Assembly: GCF_011082725.1 (NCBI RefSeq)
Contig: NZ_CP049715.1
Location: forward strand, 620,001-684,000
DNA: 64,000 nucleotides
Reading direction: 5' to 3'
From: Apibacter sp. B3706
GTDB taxonomy: Bacteria > Bacteroidota > Bacteroidia > Flavobacteriales > Weeksellaceae
A program made the position numbers and the translations under genes. Under the pieces are notes generated by a model. That model ran no database searches, was not told where the DNA came from, and saw only the letters and a program-made list of their open reading frames with translations. The stretch's first letter is position 1; every line of letters starts with the position of its first letter. Positions 1-8,097 of this stretch are shown piece by piece.

Positions 1-1005
1 TAAAAAGTTATGATTTTTTATGGTTTTATCCCAATAACTTTGGATAAAGGCTACTTGTTGAGTTGCCATATACGGAGTATTCCCATACCATGAATTTTGA
101 TCATGCCAATTATATGAAAATTGGGTGTATATTTTTTCATGTAGAGGTAATTGGTAAAGTCCGATCACTTCGGCACGTTTCGTATATATACTTTCTCCGT
201 AAACCTCGTCACTTCCTCGATATTTTTTACTCCAGTTCATTTCTCCACCCCAGCGATCTTCATTGACCCATCGCAGCCCTAAACTGGCAACTCTGTTTTC
301 TTTTCGTTTAAAACTCCATTTATTAAAAACCGATATCCTGTTTTGTAAAGTTAAATCGGTAAATCCGTCGTGATTGGCATCGATAGGATTATCATAATAA
401 AAATGATTGATACCCAGTAAACTGGTTACTTTTTTACCGGCATTAAATTTAAAGGATAAATCCGTACTTAATTCTCCCCAGCTTGTACTGAAAATATCCG
501 CTGCAAATTTGGGTGCTTTTTGCGGGTTTTTAGTGATTACGTTTATAATTCCCCCCATAGCTTCTGAGCCGTATAAAGAAGAGGCGGGACCTTTAACTAC
601 TTCAATTCTTTCTACCAAACTATTGGGAATCCCACTTAAACCATAAACAGTAGCTAATCCGCTAACGATAGGCATCCCGTCAATTAATATCATAGTATAA
701 GGACCTTCCATACCGTTTATGTGAATATCTCCCGTATTACAAACGCTGCAATTTATTTGAGGTTTAACTCCGTTAATCATTCCTACGGCATCGAAAAGAC
801 TGGGAGTAGGATTTTTTTTGAATAGTTTTGGTGTAATAATTTCAACAGGCACCGGGCTGTCAGATTTTCTAACTTCCTTCAAGGTTCCTGTCACGACAAC
901 ATCGTCAATCGATTTTTCTTTAGAGTTTTTAATTGAATCTTTAACTTCTTGGGAATATAGTGTGCAAAGGGATAATGCAAAAAGTACAGTCAATCCTCTT
1001 TTCAT
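1..1005 (-). CDS. TonB-dependent outer-membrane receptor, N-terminal part (runs off the window)
   Basis: The frame is open from an ATG at 1005 to the window edge (335 codons), so the C-terminal part of the barrel is missing. The protein starts with a signal peptide (MKRGLTVLFALSLCTLYSQ), then a TonB-box-like segment (DDVVVTGT) and a plug domain with LIDGMPIVSG and the typical ERIEVVKGPASSLYGSEAMG stretch, followed by the first barrel strands. There is no carboxypeptidase-like domain as in SusC proteins. The plug carries a C-x-x-C motif (CSVCNTGDIHINGMEG). It would import a metal chelate or similar ligand using TonB energy; the ligand cannot be read from sequence. It is divergent from a DtxR/MntR-type regulator, and its promoter carries a DtxR-box-like site, which suggests metal-repressed expression. 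Confidence 0.9.
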   Translation of the reverse strand, partial: MKRGLTVLFALSLCTLYSQEVKDSIKNSKEKSIDDVVVTGTLKEVRKSDSPVPVEIITPKLFKKNPTPSLFDAVGMINGVKPQINCSVCNTGDIHINGMEGPYTMILIDGMPIVSGLATVYGLSGIPNSLVERIEVVKGPASSLYGSEAMGGIINVITKNPQKAPKFAADIFSTSWGELSTDLSFKFNAGKKVTSLLGINHFYYDNPIDANHDGFTDLTLQNRISVFNKWSFKRKENRVASLGLRWVNEDRWGGEMNWSKKYRGSDEVYGESIYTKRAEVIGLYQLPLHEKIYTQFSYNWHDQNSWYGNTPYMATQQVAFIQSYWDKTIKNHNFL

Positions 1006-1025
1006 AATTATTAATTTTAGACTCG

Positions 1026-1056
1026 CAAATATAAAAAATTAGATTAGTCTAACAAA
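1026..1056 (-). promoter_or_regulatory. Bacteroidota-type promoter of the TonB receptor
   Basis: On the minus strand TTTG (1053-1056) is followed by 19 bases and then TATATTTG (1026-1033), matching the TTTG-N17-23-TAnnTTTG consensus. The -7 element ends 20 bases before the receptor ATG. Confidence 0.75.
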
Positions 1057-1057
1057 T
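1039..1057. promoter_or_regulatory. DtxR/IdeR-box-like operator
   Basis: TTAGATTAGTCTAACAAAT matches the classical DtxR/IdeR box (TTAGGTTAGCCTAACCTAA) at 13 or 14 of 19 positions, with the core arms TTAG and CTAA preserved. It overlaps the spacer between the -33 and -7 elements of the receptor promoter, and the divergent gene encodes a DtxR-family regulator. Repression of the receptor by metal-loaded regulator is the inference. Confidence 0.6.
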
Positions 1058-1119
1058 TTATTTTACGATTGTATTTTGGAAAAATAAATTATTTGGTCTT
1101 GAAAAATTAATATTTTAAA

Positions 1120-1127
1120 TATATTTG
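1120..1127 (+). promoter_or_regulatory. -7 element of the DtxR-family gene
   Basis: TATATTTG ends only 3 bases before the ATG at 1131. A TTTG lies 24 bases upstream (1092-1095), slightly beyond the usual spacer range. The predicted transcript would start at or next to the start codon. Confidence 0.5.
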
Positions 1128-1130
1128 TAA

Positions 1131-1796
1131 ATGTTCTCATCTATAGAAGAAAATTATCTAAAAGCCTTATATAATCTGTCTGACGAAAAGGGAGAAGTAT
1201 CTACTTTGGCGTTAAGCCAATCCTTAGATATCAAAATGCCTACTGTGAACAGCATGATGAAAAAATTCTTGAAAAAAGGATTGGTATACTATCAGAGCTA
1301 TAAACCGTTAAAACTGACAGAAAAAGGTAAAAAAGAAGCCGCTTTAATTCTTAGGAAACACCGTCTAACAGAAATGTATTTGGTTGAAAAAATGGGATTT
1401 AGTTGGGAAGATGTTCATGAAGTAGCCGAACAAATCGAACATATACATTCAGAAAAATTTTTCAATAAAATGGACGAATTGTTAGATTATCCTAAGTTTG
1501 ATCCTCACGGTTCACCTATACCGGATAAACAAGGGAATATTGAAGGGGGACGCTTTAAAAAATTAAACGAATACCAAATTGGAGAAATCGTGGAATTATC
1601 CGCTATCATTCACAGTTCTAAAGAATTTTTAAAATATTTAAATTCTAAAAATTTCAATTTAGGAATTAAATTTCAGATTGAATCAGTTGAAGAGTTTGAC
1701 GGAAGTGTAACCGTTCAAATTGTAGGTCAAAATAGAACAGAAGTTTTAAGTAATATGATTGCTGAAAAACTTTTAGTCAAAAATTGTTTAAATTAA
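1131..1796 (+). CDS. DtxR/MntR-family metal-dependent transcriptional repressor
   Basis: 221 residues with the full three-part layout: an N-terminal winged helix (EENYLKALYNLSDEKGEVST, residues 5-60), a metal-binding dimerisation domain (RKHRLTEMYLVEKMGF, AEQIEHIHSEKF, DPHGSPIP) and a C-terminal FeoA/SH3-like domain. The metal-site motif reads E-Q-I-E-H: the position that is Cys in DtxR/IdeR is Glu, as in Mn-responsive MntR, so Mn or Fe(II) are the likely co-repressors. Starting further downstream would remove the winged helix, so the ATG at 1131 stands even though the promoter element is 3 bases away. It is divergent from the TonB receptor and probably controls it through the box at 1039-1057. 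Confidence 0.9.
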   Translation: MFSSIEENYLKALYNLSDEKGEVSTLALSQSLDIKMPTVNSMMKKFLKKGLVYYQSYKPLKLTEKGKKEAALILRKHRLTEMYLVEKMGFSWEDVHEVAEQIEHIHSEKFFNKMDELLDYPKFDPHGSPIPDKQGNIEGGRFKKLNEYQIGEIVELSAIIHSSKEFLKYLNSKNFNLGIKFQIESVEEFDGSVTVQIVGQNRTEVLSNMIAEKLLVKNCLN

Positions 1797-1882
1797 AGTT
1801 ACCGCGCAATTACTATCATTTAATTATAAGGTAAATGTGCAGTAAATGAGTTAATTAATTTAATTTTTACTATATTTACTAT

Positions 1883-3139
1883 ATGAAGAAGGGATATGCA
1901 GATTTACCTTTACACTATGGAACAGTTCCCGCCTGGTTAGCTAAAAGAATGGCTTTATTAGGTGGAGCGATTGTAGAGGCTATAGTTCAAGAATACGGAA
2001 GAAAAACTTTCTTACAAAAATTAAGCGACCCGTTTTGGTTTCAATCTTTAGGATGTGTTTTAGGAATGGATTGGCATTCTTCAGGAATAACCACTTCCGT
2101 TATGAATGCTTTGAAAAAAGCAATAAATCAAAGATCCTCGGAACTTGGTATTTATGTATGCGGGGGCAGGGGGAAATCTTCACGAAATACTCCAACGGAA
2201 TTACTTCATATTGCCGATAAAACCGGTTTAGATGGAAATGAACTCATTACTAAGAGCAGATTGGTAGCTAAAGTTGATAATTGTGCGGTTCAAGATGGTT
2301 TCCAAATATATTTACATTCCTTTGTAGTTACTACAGATGGCGATTGGACAGTTGTGCAGCAAGGAATGAATATCAACGATAAATTGGCAAGAAGGTATCA
2401 TTGGCTGTCTTCCTCAGTTCAATCCTTTACGGAAACTCCCCATACTTTTATTTATGGTAAAAACAAAGGAGAAATCCTTAATCTGACCGATAAAGATGCT
2501 TCTACTACCAAACAGGGAATTTTAGAACTAACTAAGGAAAATCCGGATCGTTTAATGAAAGAAATATCCCTTATATTGCCTTCTCATCATGAGGTACGCG
2601 AAAAAGACGTCAATTTGAAGAGATTGGGCGCTGCTTTGGTACTTGCTCATGAAACAGATGTTCAAGATGTGGAATCTCTGTTGCTTTTGAATGGAGTAGG
2701 ACCCAGAACGCTTCAATCGTTGACCTTAGTTAGTGAGGTAATACATGGCACTCCTTCCAGATTTTCAGATCCCGCCCGATTTTCTTTTGCACACGGAGGA
2801 AAAGACGGACATCCTTTTCCTGTACCCACTCGAGTATATGATGAAACCATTGAAATTTTTGATAAAGCATTGCAACGATCTAAATTAGGAGATACCGATA
2901 AATTGCAAGCATTGAAAAATCTTTCCAAAGTATCTATGGAAATTGAAAAGAATTTTAAACCCAGTGACAATTTTCATGAATGGATTGAAAATGAACGGAA
3001 AAATTCCTGGAAATACGGTGGTAAAACTATCTATGGAGACGCCGTTGAAAACAGCAGTCTTATAAAAAAAACCGGCAAGAAAACTAATAAATCTGTAATT
3101 AAAAAAATTGATAAAAACCAACTCAGCCTGTTTGATTAA
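1883..3139 (+). CDS. DUF763 family protein with helix-hairpin-helix and C-terminal clamp-binding motif
   Basis: 418 residues. The start (KKGYADLPLHYGTVPAWLAK) and the central part (GGRGKSSRNTPTEL; HSFVVTTDGDWTVVQQGMN; ARRYHW) match the DUF763 family of bacteria and archaea, whose biochemical role I do not know. Near residues 266-282 LLLLNGVGPRTLQSL reads as a helix-hairpin-helix, a DNA-binding element. The C-terminus is a Lys-rich tail ending QLSLFD (3119-3136), a textbook match to the sliding-clamp binding consensus QL[SD]LF. Together these suggest a DNA repair or replication-associated enzyme (inference). It stands alone after the DtxR gene, 86 bases downstream, followed by convergent menF. 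No clear TAnnTTTG precedes it; TATATTTA ends 5 bases before the ATG. Confidence 0.85.
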   Translation: MKKGYADLPLHYGTVPAWLAKRMALLGGAIVEAIVQEYGRKTFLQKLSDPFWFQSLGCVLGMDWHSSGITTSVMNALKKAINQRSSELGIYVCGGRGKSSRNTPTELLHIADKTGLDGNELITKSRLVAKVDNCAVQDGFQIYLHSFVVTTDGDWTVVQQGMNINDKLARRYHWLSSSVQSFTETPHTFIYGKNKGEILNLTDKDASTTKQGILELTKENPDRLMKEISLILPSHHEVREKDVNLKRLGAALVLAHETDVQDVESLLLLNGVGPRTLQSLTLVSEVIHGTPSRFSDPARFSFAHGGKDGHPFPVPTRVYDETIEIFDKALQRSKLGDTDKLQALKNLSKVSMEIEKNFKPSDNFHEWIENERKNSWKYGGKTIYGDAVENSSLIKKTGKKTNKSVIKKIDKNQLSLFD

Positions 3140-3153
3140 GCATAAGAAGGTAT

Positions 3154-4161
3154 TTAAAGACTTTCACCAATAAATTTAGCCTTTAATTCTGTTTCCGTCC
3201 ATTCTTTTTGCGGATTACTTTGCGCTGTAATACCACCACCAACATAAAGTAAAGCTCCATTAGCATATAGTTTAGCACATCGTAAATTAACGAAATACTT
3301 TTTAAATTTCTGAGTTTCCAATCCTATATATCCTGCATAAAAATCACGATTATATCCTTCATTCTCCAAAATGTAATTTCTACTTTTATTTAACGGAATT
3401 CCACAAACGGCAGGTGTAGGATGCAAATCTGCTATCAATTGAGATAATTGATCAGAAGTATTTAATTTTGCAGAAAGATAGGTTACCAAATGTTTAACAT
3501 GTCCTAAATGAAGTGTTTCAGGACCTTTTATCGTTAAATTCGAAGTATAGGCTTTAATTTTTTCACAAATATAATCTGTGACATATTTTTGCTCTTCTAT
3601 TTCTTTGCTTTCCCATTGAACAGAATCAATATCCGGTAATGTTCCGGCAAGTGCCATCGTTGTAAATAAAGAATTTTCAAAAGAACCTAGGATTTCAGGA
3701 GTAGCCCCCATCCAAATTTCATTTTGATTCCAATAGCTTACCTGGCAAAAGGAGGATGGATATTTTTCGCATAAAAACAAAAACGATTTGAAAGGGTTGA
3801 TTTTATCCTTATCGATCCATTTTTCGCGAGAAATTACAATTTTATCTGTTTGTTTTTGTTGAATATAATGAATGGTCCGTTGAAGAAGATTTAAATATTC
3901 TTGTTCTGAAATAACCTTTGTATTTTCATTGTTAGTTAGAGGAAATATAAGGTCATTCGATGGTAATAAATCATTTACCTCAGTAAATGTTGAAAAATGG
4001 AAAGTATATTTCTTTGAATTATCAAAAGATTGAAAAGAATATTCATATATGCCGCCCTCTTCCTTTTTGATTAAAAATATTTTTTTGTCTTTAGGAAGTC
4101 GAATAAAAGCAAAAGGAATATTTTTTTTAATGCAATCTTTAACTATTTCAGAAAGTACCAT
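3154..4161 (-). CDS. menF: isochorismate synthase (menaquinone branch)
   Basis: 335 residues of the chorismate-binding fold: ISREKWIDKDKINPF, MGATPEILG, HPTPAVCGIP, NRDFYAGYIG and a C-terminal RCAKLYANGALLYVGGGITA segment. It would convert chorismate to isochorismate, the entry to menaquinone; a siderophore role is possible in principle, but no siderophore genes are nearby. It is shorter than enteric EntC/MenF at the N-terminus, which is usual in Bacteroidota. Its ATG overlaps the stop of the upstream thioesterase gene (TAATG), so the two are translationally coupled. The remaining men genes are not in this window. Confidence 0.88.
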   Translation of the reverse strand: MVLSEIVKDCIKKNIPFAFIRLPKDKKIFLIKKEEGGIYEYSFQSFDNSKKYTFHFSTFTEVNDLLPSNDLIFPLTNNENTKVISEQEYLNLLQRTIHYIQQKQTDKIVISREKWIDKDKINPFKSFLFLCEKYPSSFCQVSYWNQNEIWMGATPEILGSFENSLFTTMALAGTLPDIDSVQWESKEIEEQKYVTDYICEKIKAYTSNLTIKGPETLHLGHVKHLVTYLSAKLNTSDQLSQLIADLHPTPAVCGIPLNKSRNYILENEGYNRDFYAGYIGLETQKFKKYFVNLRCAKLYANGALLYVGGGITAQSNPQKEWTETELKAKFIGESL

Positions 4162-4598
4162 TATTCAAAATTATTTTTAGGAACAATGCGATTAGTCATG
4201 GTAACATAACAATTTTTAAAAGTATTTCCCTCATCATCCGTACAAAAAATATTAATTTCAACTACATGGGATGTGTTACCTTTGTTAATAAATTGGGCTG
4301 TAGCTGAAATTTTTCCGTTTTTAACAGATTTTAAATGATAGCCGTTTACTTGCGTTCCGAAAACATAATAATTTGAAGGATCAACCGTGGTAATAGATAA
4401 AACCGAACCTACAGTTTCAGCAAGAGCTAATGAGGCTCCACCATGTAAAAATCCTATCGGTTGGTGTACCCGGGAATTTACTTCCATTTCTGCAGTTAGT
4501 GTATCTCCTGTAAAATCAGTGTATACGATCCCTAAGGTATCCATTAATGTATTTGGTGAAGATTCATTTAGCTTGGCCAAAAGTTCTGCCTTATCCAT
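4161..4598 (-). CDS. menI: hotdog-fold thioesterase, probable 1,4-dihydroxy-2-naphthoyl-CoA hydrolase
   Basis: 145 residues of the PaaI/YdiI-type hotdog fold, with the active-site segment FLHGGASLALAETVGS, close to the HGGAS-x3-ES pattern of YdiI/MenI. It should hydrolyse DHNA-CoA, a late step in menaquinone synthesis. Support for that substrate comes mainly from coupling to the isochorismate synthase gene (one-base stop/start overlap). A more general acyl-CoA thioesterase is the alternative. A -7 element lies at 4621-4628. Confidence 0.8.
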   Translation of the reverse strand: MDKAELLAKLNESSPNTLMDTLGIVYTDFTGDTLTAEMEVNSRVHQPIGFLHGGASLALAETVGSVLSITTVDPSNYYVFGTQVNGYHLKSVKNGKISATAQFINKGNTSHVVEINIFCTDDEGNTFKNCYVTMTNRIVPKNNFE

Positions 4599-4620
4599 TT
4601 TTTACTATTTACGTTTCATG

Positions 4621-4628
4621 CAAATTTA
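4621..4628 (-). promoter_or_regulatory. -7 element of the menI-menF operon
   Basis: Minus-strand TAAATTTG, 22 bases before the menI start. No convincing -33 TTTG at the expected distance. Confidence 0.5.
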
Positions 4629-4698
4629 TAAAAAAATAAACTCAAGGATTGGGTGAGAGGAAAGAATTCCAATTCTAATTTTTTTACTATTTCTTACT

Positions 4699-4715
4699 TT
4701 GCAATCTAATTGCAA
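4699..4715. promoter_or_regulatory. 17-bp perfect inverted repeat upstream of the metal ATPase, candidate operator
   Basis: TTGCAAT-CTA-ATTGCAA is a perfect 7-bp inverted repeat with a 3-base centre, 45 bases upstream of the ATPase ATG. It abuts a TACTTTG sequence that resembles, but does not match exactly, a -7 element. A metal-responsive repressor site is plausible; no regulator gene is adjacent. Confidence 0.45.
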
Positions 4716-4760
4716 CATAGGGGAATTATTTTTGTTATATAATTAAAAATATAGATAATT

Positions 4761-6746
4761 ATGTCTTCATATAAACCCGGTTGCGCCTGTAATGACAACG
4801 ATAGAAAAAATATTATTAATCAAGGAGATCATGAACCTTCTCATGGGCATACCCATGATCATGAACTAGATTTCAACATAAATATTTTTCAATTATTTTT
4901 ACCGGCCATCATAAGTTCAATACTTTTAGTTCTCGCTCTCATTTTAGATTATTCTAAAACTTCATTTTTCAATTCTTGGATTAGATTGGTAGCATATATA
5001 CTAGCTTATTTGCCTGTAGGGTATCCTGTATTTAAAGAAATGTTGGAAGAATTTAAGCATAAGGATTTTTTCAATGAGCTATCATTGATGTTTTTAGCTT
5101 CGGTAGGTGCTTTTTATATAGGAGAATATCCGGAAGCGGTTGCAGTTATGTTATTTTATTCCATTGGAGAGAACTTCCAATCGTTGGCAGTAGCTAAAGC
5201 TAAAAGAAATATTAATGCTTTATTGGATCAAAGACCCGATGAAGCAACAATTATTGAAAATCAAACTACTAAAGTCGTAAAAGCTAAAGAGGTTCAAGTA
5301 GGCGAAATTATACAATTAAAACCGGGAGATAAAGTAGCATTGGATGGAGAATTGCTTTCTTCATCTGCTACGTTCAATACTTCTGCGTTAACCGGGGAAA
5401 GTACCCCGCAAAGTAAAGAAAAAGGGGAGACCATTTTAGCAGGAATGATAAATCTCAACACTTCTTCACTTGTAAAAGTTACTACTCCTTATTCAGACAG
5501 TAAACTATCTAAAATATTGGATTTAGTTCAAAATGCTACCGGTCAAAAAGCGAAAACAGAATTGTTTATCAGAAAATTTGCGAAGATTTATACTCCGGCG
5601 GTTTTCTTTATTGCCTTGCTGGTGTTTATATTACCATATTTTTTTGTAGCAAACTATGAATATGAAACCTGGTTGTATCGATCCTTAATATTTTTAGTTA
5701 TATCCTGTCCTTGTGCTTTGGTAATCTCAATACCTTTAGGATATTTCGGTGGCATAGGTTTAGCTTCAAGAAATGGAATTTTGGTTAAAGGTTCCAACTT
5801 TTTGGATATCTTGGCTGAAGTTAAACAAATTGTATTTGATAAAACAGGAACTTTAACCTTAGGAAATTTTTCTGTTCAAAATGTACATGTTGAGCAAGGT
5901 TTTGATAGGACTCAATTATTACAATGGGTTAATATAGCCGAATCTCATAGTAATCATCCGATTGCCACCGCAATTCAAGCTTATGTAAATCAAAAACCTG
6001 AGGTAACAAAAATTACTTCCATGGAAGATATTCCGGGAAAAGGGATTAAAGTGGAAATAGAAGATAATGAATTGTTAGTAGGTAATTTTAAATTAATGGA
6101 TGCCTATTCCATTTCTTATCCGGATACTTGTAAAGAAATCATAAACACTGTAGTTTTAATTGCAGTAAATAACAAGTTCGCCGGATATTTGGAAATTGCA
6201 GATCAAATTAAATCAGGAGCTCAACAAGATATTAAAAAAATACATGATTTAGGTATCGGGGCAACCATTCTTAGTGGTGATAAAAATACAATCGTACAAA
6301 AAGTTGCCCGGGAATTAGGTATAGATCATGCCTATGGTGAACTTTTACCGGAAGATAAGGTAAGTAAAATGAAGGAAATAAAATCAACAGTGATTGGTAA
6401 AGTAGCTTTTGTAGGTGATGGATTTAATGATGCACCGGTGATCGCATTAAGTGATGTTGGTATAGCCATGGGAGGTTTAGGCAGTGATGCGACGATTGAA
6501 GTAGCCGATGTCATAATTCAAGACGATCAGACCTCTAAAATTCCTTTAGCCGTTAAAATAGGAAAAGCCACCAAACATGTCGTTTGGCAAAATGTGATAT
6601 TAGCTTTTGGTATTAAAATTATTGTAATGATTTTAGGAATTTTTGGTGATATCCATCTATTGGAAGCTGTATTTGCCGATGTGGGTGTAGCCCTTTTAGC
6701 TATATTAAATGCCGTTCGTCTACAAAAAGCCAACCTAAATAAATAG
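4761..6746 (+). CDS. heavy-metal translocating P-type ATPase, Zn/Cd/Pb (ZntA-like) type
   Basis: 661 residues. The N-terminus is a short metal-binding tail rather than a full HMA domain: Cys pair (GCACND) then a His-rich run (HGHTHDH). Membrane helices follow, then the actuator loop (TGESTP), the CPC metal-site motif in SCPCALV (Cys316/Cys318), phosphorylation site DKTGT (Asp360), His399-Pro400 of the nucleotide domain (SNHPIA), GDGFNDAP (552 onward) and a last helix with FADVGVALLAILNAVRL, where the Asp fits P1B-2 pumps for Zn, Cd and Pb. It exports toxic divalent metal across the inner membrane. A perfect inverted repeat at 4699-4715 may control it. Confidence 0.92.
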   Translation: MSSYKPGCACNDNDRKNIINQGDHEPSHGHTHDHELDFNINIFQLFLPAIISSILLVLALILDYSKTSFFNSWIRLVAYILAYLPVGYPVFKEMLEEFKHKDFFNELSLMFLASVGAFYIGEYPEAVAVMLFYSIGENFQSLAVAKAKRNINALLDQRPDEATIIENQTTKVVKAKEVQVGEIIQLKPGDKVALDGELLSSSATFNTSALTGESTPQSKEKGETILAGMINLNTSSLVKVTTPYSDSKLSKILDLVQNATGQKAKTELFIRKFAKIYTPAVFFIALLVFILPYFFVANYEYETWLYRSLIFLVISCPCALVISIPLGYFGGIGLASRNGILVKGSNFLDILAEVKQIVFDKTGTLTLGNFSVQNVHVEQGFDRTQLLQWVNIAESHSNHPIATAIQAYVNQKPEVTKITSMEDIPGKGIKVEIEDNELLVGNFKLMDAYSISYPDTCKEIINTVVLIAVNNKFAGYLEIADQIKSGAQQDIKKIHDLGIGATILSGDKNTIVQKVARELGIDHAYGELLPEDKVSKMKEIKSTVIGKVAFVGDGFNDAPVIALSDVGIAMGGLGSDATIEVADVIIQDDQTSKIPLAVKIGKATKHVVWQNVILAFGIKIIVMILGIFGDIHLLEAVFADVGVALLAILNAVRLQKANLNK

Positions 6747-6794
6747 AATTTTCTCTACCATTTGTACGAATAAATTTTAATACATGCTTTATTA

Positions 6795-6827
6795 AAACAG
6801 GTAAGTAAACTAGGTACTTATCTGTTT
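6795..6827. terminator. hairpin between convergent genes
   Basis: AAACAGGTAAGTA pairs with TACTTATCTGTTT (12 of 13 plus one G-U) around a 7-base loop. It lies between the convergent ATPase and phosphatase genes; the T-tract is weak. Confidence 0.55.
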
Positions 6828-6884
6828 AAAATTCGATATATGTTGATTGCCGATTAATTTTTGATTCTAAAGTTTAAACAGATA

Positions 6885-7883
6885 TTAATACAATAAATTA
6901 TTTTTCAATTTATCAATATTTAAATGCATTCTGTTAATCAAAAAATTTTGAATAGATCCATACTCATTTTCTATTTCGTTTAATGCGCTTTCTAAGTATT
7001 CCGGTATGACCGTATATAAATATTTGTTGGATGGATTTTGTTCAATTAATGGATGGTATTTATCCGCCAGATAATCATTCGACGCTAAATAATCTTTTAA
7101 AATAATATCTTTAGGAATATCTAGAGCATATAGCAACAATGCGGTAGCCAATCCGGTGCGATCTTTCCCTGCTGAACAATGAAAAAGGAGCGGTAATTTT
7201 TCTTGGTCTTGTATATAGGTAAAAAATTCTTCGTATGCGTTTAAATATTTATCTTCTGTAACTAAAAGTTTGTATAAATGCTTCATAGCATTTATTACAT
7301 CATTTTTGCTCGTATGAATACTTTTAGCATATGCTTTTAAACGACCGGGTTCAATACATAAATAGTAATGATTTTTAACTTCTGCAGGAATTTTGTCCGG
7401 TAAGGCTTTATATTCTTCTTCGCATCTGAAATCAACCAGAGTAATTATAGGAATACTGGATAAATATAGTAAATCATTATGGGTTAAATTATATAAATCG
7501 TCTGTTCTAAATAATTTCCCCCATTTAATTCGTTTTCCGTCTTTAGACTCTAAACCTCCTAAATCTCTAAAATTATATCCTCCTTCCATCGGAAGGTGTG
7601 TTTCCGCAAGAATAGCCGATCCTTCGGAAGTCTCTAATTTAAAATAACTTCTTTTGGATGGTAATATATATAAAGGATAAGTTCCGTAATCTTTACCTTG
7701 CGCGATCGGTTTTTTAGTATCAATAGTTTGAACTGAATCGCCTGAATATAATTTCCATTCTCCCGAAATATTTATATTTAAATAAGCTGATTTTGTATGC
7801 TTTTCTCGTATAATTTTACATCTTTTTAGAATGTCAATAGGGTTATCTGAATTTTCTTTTTCTTTAGTCATACCTGCTATCAT
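6885..7883 (-). CDS. tyrosine/dual-specificity protein phosphatase family protein
   Basis: 332 residues. NFRDLGGLESKDGKRIKWGK followed by LFRTDDL, and later the P-loop HCSAGKDRTG (catalytic Cys and Arg), identify the Y_phosphatase3-type family. An Asp in the DFRCEEEY region may be the general acid. About 95 residues precede the catalytic domain and look like a small beta-sandwich (GEWKLYSGDSV, GKDYGTYPLYILPSKR), as in other members. No signal peptide is visible, so it probably acts in the cytoplasm on phosphotyrosine, phospholipid or similar substrates; the substrate cannot be inferred. It is a single gene between a convergent ATPase and divergent pnuC, with a -7 element at 7928-7935. Confidence 0.85.
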   Translation of the reverse strand: MIAGMTKEKENSDNPIDILKRCKIIREKHTKSAYLNINISGEWKLYSGDSVQTIDTKKPIAQGKDYGTYPLYILPSKRSYFKLETSEGSAILAETHLPMEGGYNFRDLGGLESKDGKRIKWGKLFRTDDLYNLTHNDLLYLSSIPIITLVDFRCEEEYKALPDKIPAEVKNHYYLCIEPGRLKAYAKSIHTSKNDVINAMKHLYKLLVTEDKYLNAYEEFFTYIQDQEKLPLLFHCSAGKDRTGLATALLLYALDIPKDIILKDYLASNDYLADKYHPLIEQNPSNKYLYTVIPEYLESALNEIENEYGSIQNFLINRMHLNIDKLKNNLLY

Positions 7884-7927
7884 ACTAATTTTTGGATTAT
7901 ATTACTTATTAAAAACTTAAATCACAT

Positions 7928-7935
7928 CAAATTTA
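7928..7935 (-). promoter_or_regulatory. -7 element of the phosphatase gene
   Basis: Minus-strand TAAATTTG, 44 bases before the ATG at 7883. Confidence 0.45.
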
Positions 7936-8011
7936 TTGCCATAAAAATTATTGAAATAATCTATATTTTAATTATTTGTAAAAGAATACTAATTAAAGTA
8001 GGTCTTTTTAA

Positions 8012-8019
8012 TATCTTTG
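8012..8019 (+). promoter_or_regulatory. -7 element of the pnuC operon
   Basis: TATCTTTG on the plus strand gives a predicted start near 8024 and a long leader of about 150 bases before the pnuC ATG. No TTTG at the usual -33 distance. Confidence 0.45.
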
Positions 8020-8097
8020 CATGTAAAATAATAATTTACTATACGAATTCAGGAATACTACGTTTTAATTAATCGGCTTGATTTTAAAATTTATTTC

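Noticed and set aside
6747-6884. Small gene between the metal ATPase and the phosphatase
   Set aside because: Only a hairpin is present; no frame of useful length with a start.
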